Assembly: GCA_964036665.1 (NCBI GenBank)
Contig: OZ038527.1
Location: 4,092,001 to 4,156,000, forward strand
DNA length: 64,000 nt
Source: Gordius sp. MW1
Lineage: Eukaryota; Nematomorpha; Gordioida; Gordea; Gordiidae
Direction of reading: 5' to 3'
In this document: in pieces, positions 28,420-39,892 of the stretch
Layout of the letters: every line of letters starts with the position of its first letter
How positions within the stretch are numbered: position 1 is the stretch's first letter
Notes under the pieces: generated by a model
Told to the model about the DNA's origin: nothing
Seen by the model: the letters and a program-made list of their open reading frames with translations, nothing else
Database searches by the model: none
Made by a program: the position numbers and the translations under genes

Positions 28420-29400
28420 TTTGGCCAATGGTCATTTTTTTCCATTGGTCAGTACCAACAGATACTCTATAAGTCAATGAAAGCCAAAAAAACGGGGAAA
28501 AAATTTTTGATGCTCACTTTGGCCAATGGTCATTTTTTTCCATTGGTCAGCAGCCAGCGGACGGCCAAAAAGTCATATTATCAATGTCATAAGAGTCAAA
28601 AAAACGGAAAAAAAAATTTCAATTCACAATTTGGCCAATGGTCATTTTTTTCATTGGTCAGTACCAACAGATACTCTATAAGTCAATGATAGCCAAAAAA
28701 AACGAAAAAAAATTTTGATGCTCACTTTGGCCAATGGTCATTTTTTTCAATTGGTCAGCAGCCAGCGGACGGCCAAAAAGTCATACTATCAATGGTATTA
28801 ACAGGAACAATCATAAGACTCAAAAAAGACGGAAAAAAAATTTTGATTCACAATTTGGCCAATGGTCATTTTTTCAATGGTCAGTAGCCAGGACACGGTC
28901 AAAAAGAATATAAATACATAAGAGACGATTAAAAAAAGAAAAAAAAATTCAAATCACAATTTGGCCAATGGTCACCTTTTTCCATTGGTCAGTAACAATA
29001 GACGGTCTATAAATACATACGAGTCAAAAAAACGAAAAAAAAATTTTGATTCACACTTTGGCCAATGGTGATTTTTTCCATTGGTCAGCAGCCAACGGAC
29101 CGCCAAAAAGTCACATTAACAATGGTATTAACAAAAACAATATATTAATTTGAAAAAAAAACGAAAAAAAAATTTTGATTCACACTTTGGCCAATAGTGA
29201 TTTTTTCCATTGGTCAGCAGCCAACGGACGGCGAAAAATTAACATTATCAATGGTATTAACAAAAACAATATATTAATTTGAAAAAAAACGAAAAAAAAA
29301 TTTTGATTCACACTTTGGCCAATGGTGATTTTTTTCATTGGTCAGTAGCCAGCGGACGGTCAAAAAGTCATATAATCAATGGTATTAACAATAACAATAT
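28420..29400 (-). repeat. hairpin-unit array of composite copy 2
   Basis: About eight units with GGCCAATGGTCA...CCATTGGTCAG and CCAGCGGACGGCCAAAAAGT, the complement of the array at 1080-2145. Confidence 0.85.
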
Positions 29401-30671
29401 ATTAATTTAATTTAAACAAAAAAATATTTTTTGCCCTCTCCGAGATTCGAACCCACATAATGAATGATTTTCAATTATACATTTCGATATTAATTAAAAA
29501 ACACATTAGTAGAGGCATAGGCTTTTGTAGGGGCACAAGGACCCTTATCAGTAGGGGCATAGGCATTTGTAGGGGAGGGCACAGGGTAATTAGCAATGTT
29601 AACCAATTCAAAAACGAAAAAAAAATTTCGATTTATACTTTGGCCAGTGGTCATTTTTTCATTGGTCAGTAGCCAGAACACTGTCAAAACGTCATATTAT
29701 CAATGGTATTCACAAGAACTCTCCGGGATTCGAACCCACATTAGAAAGGCATAGGCTTTTGTAGGGGCACAGGGACCCACATTAGTAAAGGCATATGCTT
29801 TTGTAGGGGCATAGGGACCCATATCATTAGAGGCGTAGGCCCTTGTAGGAAAGGGCATAGGTATTTATCAATGTTAATCTAATATACCCATTTCAAAGAC
29901 GAAAAAATAAAATTTTGATTTATTTGGCCAATGGTCATTTTTTTCATTGGTCAGTAGCCAGCGGACGGTCAAAAATTCATATTATCAATGGTATTAACAA
30001 GAACAAAATATTAATTTAATTTAAAAAAATTAAAAAAAAATTCGTCCCCTCCCTGGCTTGAACAAGACACCTCCAGGTCACAAAGCTGGCGCCAATAACT
30101 TGGTGGACGACGGACGACGGACGGACAACCAAAAACGAGCCCATAAATTGCATAGCAATTAAAATCGCGCATTTTCATATCAGTAAGTGTTGTAAGTAAC
30201 GATAAACATTCAAATTCAAATTAGTTTTCCTCGCGTATTCTTTCTCGTTTAATCTTGTGCGTACCAAATCTCTTTTAAGGTAAATGAACTCAACATTTAA
30301 TAGTTTCACTACAGACTTAAATTAATGGAAAGGTCAAAAACACTATAAAAAAGCCTTCCTATTTTGCACTATTAGGTACATGGAGCGGGCGGTAATTGGG
30401 TCAAGCTGACTGCACACAAAGAAAACGGCAATTTAGAATAAACAAAGGAGACAAGACTTTAAATTGAAGAACGAAAACCTGTGCACAAGGTTGCATAAAT
30501 GGAAAAAGTTGAAGGATTAATAGGAGTTTAAGTGCTGCATGCACCGAGATGGCTGACAGGCATGTTAAAGCTGACGAGTGGTGTATAAATTTGTCAATAT
30601 AAGGGAAAAGACAAATTATGATGTTGGGTCTTTTAAATATTCAAAAGTAAGGAAGATTAACCCTTATTTAA

Positions 30672-32480
30672 CCCTCCGTACGCTTTTTGGGTCAATATGA
30701 CCCAAGCCTTTCTAAAAACATGCAAGAAAAAAAAAGTAATGAACATAGAGCTTCAGATTTTTCAGTAGCTTAACAAATTTTATCATATTACAACTCTGCA
30801 AATTTTGGTTAGTTTTCACCCATTGGTTCTAAATATATCATGGTTTTTTGAACGTCTTGGGTCATATTGACCTCTAAAGCGAACGGAGGATATTTTTTTT
30901 TTTCAAAAAAAAATTTTTTTTGTTGCTTAAATGATAAAAACTAATACCCAAATGATATCGAAAAAATAAATTTTTCTCTAGCTCATATATTTTGTAAATT
31001 ATGACGATTTTAAATTTGACTTTTTGTTTCCTCGTGGAATTTATCCATGCCAATATTTAGCAGCTGATTTGTTCCCGCGTATTTCTTTTTTTCTTTTCAC
31101 ATGGAATCTTTTAAAATTTCGGATATTTTTGAAGATTCTGATTGGGGAAGTAACATTTTTTTTTGGTTTTTAAGATTTTTAGGTAGCTCAGAAAGTGATA
31201 CTGATGACTGTTTATCTATTAGTAGTTGTGAATCTGAAATCCTACGTCCCAAAAAAAAACAAAAATGTCCTGTTGCTATCTTCTTTCCATTTTAATTATA
31301 ATAATGATTTATCAAATCACCTAAAACCGGAAATCGTCACCTTCTACAATGCAACTAAAGGAGGCGTTGATACAGTTGATCAGATGGCTTCAAGCTATTC
31401 TGTGTCTAGAATTTCTAGACGATGGCCTTTGACGGTATTTTTTCATATACTCAATGTGGCTGGAATAAATTCCCAAATAATTTATCTGGCAAATAGTGGT
31501 GTAAAACTAACGAGGAGCAAGTTTTTAAAAGAATTGGCATTAGAATTAATAAAGCCCTTTTTGATTGATCGATTGTCTCTACCTTCTTTGAGGTACAAAA
31601 CCAAACTATTGATTCATCAACTCTTGGGTACAAAGGACGTTCACTCATCGCCCCCCCAAAAAGCTAGAGGTCGTTGCAAATTATGTCAAAATCACAACAA
31701 ACATAGCACTTATTGCGCTATTTGTAAAAAATATATTTGTAAAACTCATATGTATCTGACATGTTTGCATTGTAAGGACGCTGATAATATTATTGAATAA
31801 ACAATAAATTGTAAAATTAATTGTGTGCAACTTCCAAATAATATAAAAGTTTAATTTTTAAAAATTGCTTTTAGGGCTTTATGGAAAAATTAAGTGTTAC
31901 ACTGTTAAAAATTCTTCAAAAAAATTGCGCCCCATTAAAACTTTATAAAACAAAAACTAAGAGGGCTAGAAACTATATTAATGGTTTAAATTAAAGAGGA
32001 AAATTATATTAATCAATGAAAAAAAAATTATATCTTAAATTAAATTATTTTCAAAAATATATAAATTTAAACTTAGCCAATATTTTGATGAAAAAATATG
32101 TAAATTTAATGTTGATGGATTTAAACCGAAATATCTATATTTCGCATTATTTATTTTAAATAATTTTTTTTTGTTTTTTTTTGCTTCAAGTCTATATTTT
32201 AAAAATATGTAAAAAATATCTAAAAATATTGGATAGATTTTTGTTAAAGTAAAATTTAGTATACACAGTGAAAAATAATTTAAAATTTTACCGGGTCGGT
32301 TATAATTAGCGATAAAATAAAAAGTTATGAACAAAAATATAAATTTAAGAGCTCAAATTATTGGCAAAAGATCATTTAATATATGTCTAAAATTTTAAAT
32401 TTTAACTCCTAGTACTTTAGAAATTGTAGCGATTTAAAGTTATGGGTCATATAGACCCAAAAATCCGAACGAATGATGTA
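30672..32480 (+). mobile_element. piggyBac-type transposon, internally deleted
   Basis: TTAA (30668-30671) is followed by CCCTCCGTACGC and TTTTTGGGTCAATATGACCC. A related inverted stretch lies at about 32445-32465 (GGGTCATATAGACCC), but the right terminus and its TTAA are decayed. A subterminal inverted copy (GGGTCATATTGACC, AAGCGAACGGAGG) lies at 30858-30890. The right border is approximate. Confidence 0.75.
31101..31800 (+). pseudogene. piggyBac transposase remnant
   Basis: The start (31101) encodes an acidic piece with SSESDTDDC. A second frame (about 31306-31800) encodes KPEIVTFYNATKGGVDTVDQ, RRWPLTVFFHILNVAGINSQ and a C-terminal Cys-rich domain (CKLCQNHNK, CAICKKYICK, CLHC). Known: the GGVDxxD motif carries the last catalytic aspartate. 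The middle of the transposase with the other aspartates is missing and the two parts lie in different frames, so it is dead. Confidence 0.85.
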
Positions 32481-32700
32481 AAAATGAAAGGTGAATGAAG
32501 GGTAAGCTAAAGTTAGTAAGAAAATTATAAAGGGAATGATAAAATCACCCTTGCTTATATAAATTCTAATATATATTCTGGAGAAGGAAGTCTCAGAGTA
32601 AAAATAAATAGATGCAAAAGGGTTAGGAACTGGATTGGATGGATTACGAATGAAAGGTGGGAGTCACGACATGACGAATATTAAGATATTGTAGCCAAAC

Positions 32701-34253
32701 CAGGCGCGTAGCCAAAATTTGAAAAAATTTTTGTTTAATAATTCGATTAAATGGGTTAAAATATTATAGTTTAGTTGCATAAAAGATTCTGAGACACTGA
32801 TAAAACTCTGGAAACATAATATACATTCAATTTTTAATATTTAATTTTCGACTTGCACCCAAACATTATAATTTTCCACCATTGATTGTAAATTGTATGT
32901 ATGTATGGCCGCGAAGAGTTGTAAATTATGAAGAATTCTATACAAAAAATTTTCCCCCTTAAAATACCAAACCCTGGTATTTCTAGTAAGTGACTTAGGC
33001 TTTTATTTTATGTTTATATAGTATTGATTTCTTTTCTTATATATATTAAATGTTATTGTGTACATTGCATTGCCAATTTTAAAAATTTCTTGATGATGAA
33101 GAACTAGAAGAAGATTCAATATCTCCAATGTTTTAAACAATAATATTGATGAAAATGCCTCAACTATTCTAAAGTCAAATGGTATATATATATGTAAAAT
33201 TTTACCTTTTTTAGTTTATTTTTAGAGTTAATTAAAATTTGTAAAATGTTAATTGAAAATATAAAATCATCATCAAACCAGCAGCCGTATGACATATCTT
33301 TTTATCCCCTTTCAGGAGTGCCGCAATTAATTTAAAAGATTTCCCTAATTAGCGCCATCTATAGGCAATTTTAATTAGAGACTAATATGAGCTGGTTCTA
33401 ATAAGAGCGAAAACGTTATATGTCTCTTATCATTTTCGAGTCACATGCTAAAAAAGATAGGGATATATATAGCTCAAATTAGTCTCTAATCATAATTGCC
33501 TATAGATGGCGCTAATTAGGGAAATCTTTTAATTTAATTGCGGCACTCCTGAAAGGGGTTATCATTAATTTCTGATTATTATCACACACCCGCAAATTAT
33601 TATCTAATTTCTAATATAATATCTTTGTATGTTAACACCATACAACATTATGAAGATAAGTTGGCAGAATTTGATAAAATTTTACAACCACCACTTTTAT
33701 TCAATTTTCCTCGTGATGAAACAGCTAAAAAGCTGAAATTTAATTTCTCTTGCTTTCATAAAAATAAACATCATTTTATAGACCCATAACATGGACATCG
33801 CGATGTACCTTCAGTTTGAATTGATTCATTTGAATAAAATTAAGCTAGGGAATTCCTTTCTGTTTCAGGTAAAATTGAATTTTGTATAAAGAGTATTTGG
33901 AAATTAGCTAAAACTTGTCTTTTTCTAAACACCGTCCATTTAGCTGTAATCCAAAAAATGTCAAGTAAACAGATTGAATTTTGCTTTGGTTTCCGCCATT
34001 TTTTAATTTAACCTAAATGATAATAGTTTCTGCCAGTTGAATAAATGCATAAGGTCGATGTCCTTTTTAAGGTATAAAAGCGATAGTAAATGCTCTGATT
34101 AATGAAGAAAAGATTTTTCCAAAGCTGGTTATATAGCGCTTTGAAGTTTCGCATATATTGTACGCGAAGTTTATTTTTGTTATATTAAAAATAAGATTGT
34201 CGAAATTTTTTTTGAATTTTTCTGGCCCCTTGAGAAAATCCTGGACGCGCCTG
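32701..34253. mobile_element. hAT-like element with CAGGCGCGT termini
   Basis: Ends CAGGCGCGTAGCCA and TGGACGCGCCTG; flanks AGCCAAAC (32693-32700) and AGCCGAAC (34254-34261) form an 8-bp duplication with one mismatch. The interior is AT-rich with no intact frame and contains a foldback element at 33305-33562. Confidence 0.8.
33305..33562. mobile_element. foldback element (REP-C), copy 1
   Basis: Long inverted arms of about 100 bp: CCCTTTCAGGAGTGCCGCAA and ATTAGCGCCATCTATAGGC recur as complements at the right end. The middle holds AGATAGGGATATATATAG. Confidence 0.88.
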
Positions 34254-34309
34254 AGCCGAACTAATTTTCAATCACTAGAAAGAGCACGATAATACATATA
34301 TTTAAAAAT

Positions 34310-34410
34310 CGTAACTGGGGGCTTCGCCCTCATACCCCCGTTGGGGCCTCCGCCCCCAAACCCCCCGTCACCTGGGCGCTTCACCCTAAGACCCCCGTTT
34401 AGCCAAGGAC
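34310..34410. repeat. GC-rich short repeat
   Basis: Words such as GGGGCTTCGCCCTCATACCC recur in altered form (GGGCGCTTCACCCTAAGACC). Not coding; possibly a transposon end. Confidence 0.45.
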
Positions 34411-35090
34411 TGTCCCTGCTTCAGATATCTTTGCTTCAAATTCTCATACACATCGATTACTCTTTTATACTACGTATAAACAAAGCATATTTGTTATGCA
34501 ATTTATGTTGGAATCGCCATAACTGCATAGCAAATAATATTACTGGCAAAAGCTAAATTTCATGCCCGACCTGACTCAATCTATAGCTACAATGTTTTAC
34601 CTATTACCTAGTTTAACCCTCTACTAACTAAAAATTTAAAAAAATATAAAACAGTAAACGCGAGTGTTTAAGCTATTGAAGGAGGGTATTTAATAGGGGA
34701 GAATAGGGATATCTATGAGTTAATAAAGGACATATTTTGTGAATTAGAAATTTTTAGAAGGCGAGTTTTTGTATAATAAAAAGGCAGTAAACGCTTACTG
34801 CGAAGCTAAAGCTGTCATTCATGTGACAGCGACAGACTGAGAATTTTTATTATTTTTAATTGTTTCCTATGCTTTTAGCTTGTAGATTTTTAGTAATTAG
34901 AGGGCTTGGGGTTGTTGCTTAATAGCATTTAAATAAATTGCATAGCAATTAATAAACAAATGGTGCGATAAGTAAAAAAAATAAATTGCATAACAATTAA
35001 TATTTTTCAGGTTAATTTACGAAAGTTTACTCAAAACACGGAAAAATTTCACTGGTATTATGAGTTCATAGACACATAGACTGCTCATGC

Positions 35091-35216
35091 CGAATCGGGG
35101 TCAAAGTAGCAGAAAATATTTTTTTAGATTATCAATATATTAGAATTAACCCTGCTGACCAATCTTTATCTGATCAATTTGGTTGCTGTTTTCTGCTACT
35201 TTGACCGGGTGCCCTT
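35091..35216. mobile_element. small inverted-repeat MITE with an empty-site comparison
   Basis: Arms GGTCAAAGTAGCAGAAAA (35099-35116) and TTTTCTGCTACTTTGACC (35189-35206). The surrounding dispersed repeat (GACTGCTCATGCC, then ATG...TTCCATATGGTAAATTG) is uninterrupted at 10766-10804 on the minus strand. Confidence 0.65.
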
Positions 35217-35339
35217 ATGACTTATGTTCCATATGGTAAATTGAATTAAGCCTGGTATCGATGCATTCGACCAAAGTTTAACTGACAAAATGTCTATGAA
35301 TATTTAACGAAAATGCTCCTTGAGAGGGGTTTACAGAGA

Positions 35340-35815
35340 CGAAAACGTTAGGGTTAGTGTTTTAGGTCGGGGTTTTAGGTTAGGGTTAGAGTTAGATGCA
35401 CACATTTAAATCGACAAATGCATTTTCGTAAACATTTATTTGTTTTTGCTTTTTTGTCAATTGAACTGAATCTCCAGCCTACCTGGCGAAATGGGCAGCT
35501 GGCGAAAAGTTATAATAGTTGCAAAAAAGTGTGCTTATCTATATATATATATAATATATAATTTATATATACATATATATTATGGTATTTTCCCAGAATA
35601 CAATGGGACAAAATACAAAGAGCTTGAATTCAAGATCTTATAATGCGCATGCGTATGCATTTAACAGACCAATCAGATAGCTACGCATTTTAATAATGCG
35701 CATGCGTATGCATTTAACAATTATTGCTGCACTATAAAACTTTAAGGGACAGGGTTAAGGTTCAGGGTAGTGCTTTAGGTCAGCGTTTTAGGTTAGGGTT
35801 AGGATTAGATGCACA
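35340..35815. repeat. TTAGGGTTA-like duplicated blocks and related repeats
   Basis: Two copies of a block containing TTTTAGGTTAGGGTTAG and then TTAGATGCACA (35350-35402 and 35752-35812). Between them are an AT dinucleotide-rich run (35540-35580) and two copies of ATGCGCATGCGTATGCATTT (35642 and 35696). Too degenerate for a telomere. Confidence 0.6.
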
Positions 35816-35940
35816 TCATTCCCTCCCCATTTGAGATTTAATTTTCCGTGATATTGGGCATTTTGGACTGTAACCATTATATTTTGTCTTATTGAGTTTT
35901 GGGCATGAATCATATATTATACTGTTTGTTAGAATTGCAA

Positions 35941-36546
35941 TCAATTTATATATATAAAGTAAAGTGTATGTATGTATGTAAGGCCTAAATTCTGAAACTA
36001 CCGGCCCGATTCGCGCGAAGCTTTACCCGTAGGTTCCCAGTGGCGGCCAGGGGTAAAATAGCTTTTGCAGAATCCTAAAATCCCTTTTAGTTTTAAAAAA
36101 GGACTAAATTCTAAAACTACCGGCCAGATTCGCGCGAAAATTTAGCCGTAGATGCCCAGGGCTGCCAGGGGTAAAATAGCTTTTTCAGATTCCTAAAATA
36201 CCTTTTCGTTTTAAAAATATTGACATTTCCCGGCCAGTTTCATTTATAGCATCATATAAAATAATGACGTCATACATACAAGGCTGAAGTTTTCTCGAAT
36301 TAGATATTTAAAAGTATAATAAAAATGTTACAGTATACGGTCAAAATTATTGGGGTTTAACAAACTATTTAAATTAAATAAATAAAATTTAAATTATGCA
36401 ATTTTTGCTATTATTATCACGTGGTTGATCATAGAAGCATATTTTTAATAATTATCCATCCTTCAATTAATTATTTTATTATTCATAACCAACCCATACA
36501 CTTATAGTATTTTCTAGAAATAATGTACATTTGCCGGGTCAGCTAG
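35941..36546 (+). mobile_element. non-autonomous Helitron
   Basis: Begins TCAATTTATATATATAAAGT after A and ends GCCGGGTCAGCTAG before T, the TC...CTRR structure with A/T insertion known for Helitrons; no target duplication. It contains two tandem copies of a roughly 106-bp unit (AAACTACCGGCC...CAGGGGTAAAATAGC), which recur in inverse form at about 2540-2690. No Rep/helicase gene. Confidence 0.78.
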
Positions 36547-36841
36547 TATATAATAATATTAAACTAACCTATACAAAATTTGTGTGCTTAAGTATACAAT
36601 GGAGAACCTAAGTGTGACAAAGATATATAACTTGTAAGAGATAATTGCAATACAGAATTATTTAAATTCTTCACAAAAAATAATCAGAATTTAGTGTTAA
36701 TATTATATGCTGCTTAACTTTAGATAATTTTGTTGTCTAATATTAGCAAATTCGCCAGCTGCCCATTTCGCCAGATGGCCAGGAGCGGGGAAATTGACTA
36801 AATGCCACACGCCTAAATGACACTCAATCTCACGATTATTA

Positions 36842-39651
36842 ATTTCTATGCAATTTATGGGCTCGTTTTTTGTTGTCCGTCCGTCGTCCACCAAGTTATT
36901 GGCGCCAGCTTTATTACCTGGAGGTCTTGAGTTCAATCCCGGGAGAGGACGAATTATTTTTTTATTTTTTTTTAATTAAATTAATATTAATTGCTATGCA
37001 ATTTATGGGCTCGTTTTTTTTTGTCCGTCCGTCGTCCGTCGTCCACCAAGTTATTGGCGCCAGCTTTGTGACCTGGAGGTCTAGTGTTCAATCCCAGGAG
37101 AGGACAAATTTTTTTTTATTTTTTTAAATTAAATTAATATTTTGTTCTTGTTAATACCATTGATACTATAAATTTTTGACCGTCCGCTGGCTACTGATCA
37201 ATGAAAAAAATGACCATTTGCCAAATAAATCGAAATTTTATTTTTTCGTCTTTGAATTGGGTATATTAGGTTAACATTGATAAATACCCTAAGCCCTTTC
37301 CTACAAGGGCCTACGCCTCTACTAATATGGGTCCCTATGCCCCTACAAAAGCCTATGCCTTTACTAATGTGGGTTCGAATCCCGGAGAGGGCAAATTTCT
37401 ATTTTTTTTAAATTAAATTAATATATTGTTCTTGTTAATACCATTGATAATATGACTTTTTGTTTTGGCTACTGACCAAAGAAAAAATGACCATTGGCCA
37501 AAGTATAAATCGAAATTTTTTTTTCGTTTTTGAATTGGTTAACATTGCTAATTACCCTGTGCCCTCCCCTACAAATGCCTATGCCCCTACTGATATGGGT
37601 CCCTGTGCCCCTACAAAAGCCTATGCCTCTACTAATGTGGGTTCGAATCCCGGAGAGGGCCAAATTTTTTTTTTTTTTAAATTAAATTAATATATTGTTC
37701 TTGTTGATACCTGTGGTGTTTCCCCCTCCCTGAATTATTATTACTTATTTTTATTACTTTACGCGTAACACACGATTGTTTATTAGCTTATTTATTTTTG
37801 TTGGTTTGTTTATTCCCCCCCCCACACACGCATATAAATATACGCTATTGTGCCTAATCCCTCTACGATTAAAAATAGATTTTATTACCCATCGCGATCA
37901 AGCGCTTTTTATGGCCATCGCGTTATATTAGTATTGAATTAAAATCGTATTTTATTAACATGAGTTCGCAATCGCTTGTTATTATTTTATTTTTATCTTT
38001 TAAAAAGCGCAGTCATATTATCATTATTTTTCGCGTAGTTAAAAAGCGAAATTGTTACGATATTATGATTATTATATTTTTGGTGTGTCGATAATAATAA
38101 AAGAAGGAAAAATGTAGAAAACTAAAATTATTTTCGTGTATTCTTTTTTCCCGTCGCGTCTTTAGATTAGAATTAATAAATAAGACGATAGATCGTTAAT
38201 AATCCCTTCGTATTTCTGGGATTACAAAATATTATTGATTATATGACTTTTTGACCGTCCGCTGGCTACTGACCAATGAAAAAATTACCATTGGCCAAAG
38301 TGTGAATCAAAAATTTTTTTTCGTTTTTTTTTCAAATTAATATATGGTTTTTGTTAATACCATTAATAATGTGACTTTTTGGCCGTCTGTTGGCTGCTGA
38401 CCAATGGAAAAAATCACCATTGGCCAAAGTGTTAATTTAAATTTTTTTTCGTTTTTTTTCAAATTAATATATTGTTTTTGTTAATACCATTGATAATGTG
38501 ACTTTTTGGCCGTCCGTTAGCTGCTGACCAATTGAAAAAATCACCATTGGCCAGAGTGTGAATCAAAATTTTTTTTCGTTTTTTTTTGACTCGTATGTAT
38601 TTATAGACCCTCTATTGTTACTGACCAATGGAAAAAAATTACCATTGGCCAAATTGTGATTTGAAATTTTTTTTTTGGTTTTTTAATCGTCTCGTATGTA
38701 ATTATATCCTTTTTGACCGTGTCCTGGCTACTGACCAATGGAAAAAATGACCATTGGCCAAATTGTTTTTAAGTATCTTTCTAATTATTTTTTAAAATAA
38801 TAATGATATTAAATCAAAATTTAAACCATATGTGTATTTTTCCATAAGGCAAAAGTAAAAAAATTTTTTTTTAGAAAAAATAAAATTCGCATTTTGTCAA
38901 AAATTTAATCAAAAAAATTACATGTATATATAAACTTTTTATAACTGCTTTAAAGTCTTTGATGTAACTTACGATAATATTTTAACCATTTTAATTGTAA
39001 TCGAAAAACAGGAGGGCAATTATTATTATCACGTGGTCGATCATAGAAGCATATTTTTAATAATTATCCATTCTTCGATTAATTATTTTATTATATTAAA
39101 GAACAAATTGTGAATCGAAATTTTTAATTGCTATGCAATTTATTCTTTTCGTTTTTGAATTGGTAAATTAGGTAAACATTAATAATTACCCTATGCCCTC
39201 CCCTAGAAGGGCCTATGCCTCTACCGATATGGGTCCCTGTGCCCCTACAAAAGCCTATGCCTCTACTGATGTGGGTTCGAATCCCGGCGAGGGCAAAATT
39301 TTTATTTTTTATAAATTAAATTAATATATTGTTCTTGTTAATACCCTTGAAAATACGACTTTTTAACCGTGTCCTGGCTACTGACCAATGGGAAAAATGA
39401 CTATTGGCCAAATTGTGTATCGAAATTTTAATTTTCTATTCTATTTGGAATTGGTTAACATTGATATTTACCCTATGCCCGTCAGTCCAATTATTTTGCA
39501 TTTAATACCCCCCTATAGGCATTCTCGCCCCTTCCCACCTTTCTCGCCCATAAATTGCATAGCAAATATGATACATTTATACGGAGTATAGATGAGTCGT
39601 TCCCCCTTCCCTCCCCCCTCCCCCTTCCCATGAGGGCCGAAGGCCCGAGTT
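36842..39651 (+). mobile_element. composite repeat, copy 3, with a probable solo LTR inside
   Basis: Starts ATGCAATTTATGGGCTCG (a second start lies at about 36990) and ends GAGGGCCGAAGGCCCGAGTT. It contains tRNA-like modules (36888-36952 and 37045-37108), GGGTTCGAATCCCGG B-box modules (about 37370, 37640 and 39275), hairpin units, and a Helitron-related fragment (39015-39096, matching 36412-36490). Confidence 0.7.
37712..38226. mobile_element. possible solo LTR inserted in composite copy 3
   Basis: This stretch interrupts the standard sequence TTGTTAATACC/ATTGATAATATGAC. It begins TGTGGTGTTTCCCCC and ends GGGATTACA, so it has TG...CA ends, 515 bp. No clean target duplication is seen. Confidence 0.5.
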
Positions 39652-39892
39652 TGCCTTATTTTTATATATCAGCAGATTTAAATTCGTTTTGGGATGAATT
39701 TTTATCACAACTTTGAATACAAAAGCTTCGAATTTAAATTTGGGGAATTAAAAACAGTGAACATGGAGCCTTTGATCATCATACAGAATCGATGGAATTT
39801 AGGTAAATGGAAAGTAAGCTTCAAAAGTTGCTCATATCAATTAGACCAAGGTATATTAATCTCTTATGTTTTGCTACTTATTTGCTCCATTT

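Larger units (their letters stand above)
26701..30165 (-). mobile_element. composite repeat, copy 2 (minus strand), interrupted by a hAT element
   Basis: Left end GGCCTTCGGCCCTCGTGGG, right end CGAGCCCATAAATTGCATAG, the reverse complements of the end and start of copy 1. It contains the 400-bp core (28030-28425), a hairpin-unit array (28420-29400), B-box-like modules (about 29434 and 29720) and tRNA-like modules (about 27905-27975 and 30045-30115). Open frames inside are repeat artefacts. Confidence 0.72.

Noticed and set aside
28306..28689. A 127-codon open frame on the + strand
   Set aside because: It runs through the core and hairpin array of composite copy 2; the repeated protein words only mirror the DNA repeat. 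The same applies to frames at 1278-1619, 1877-2068, 40652-40885 and similar.
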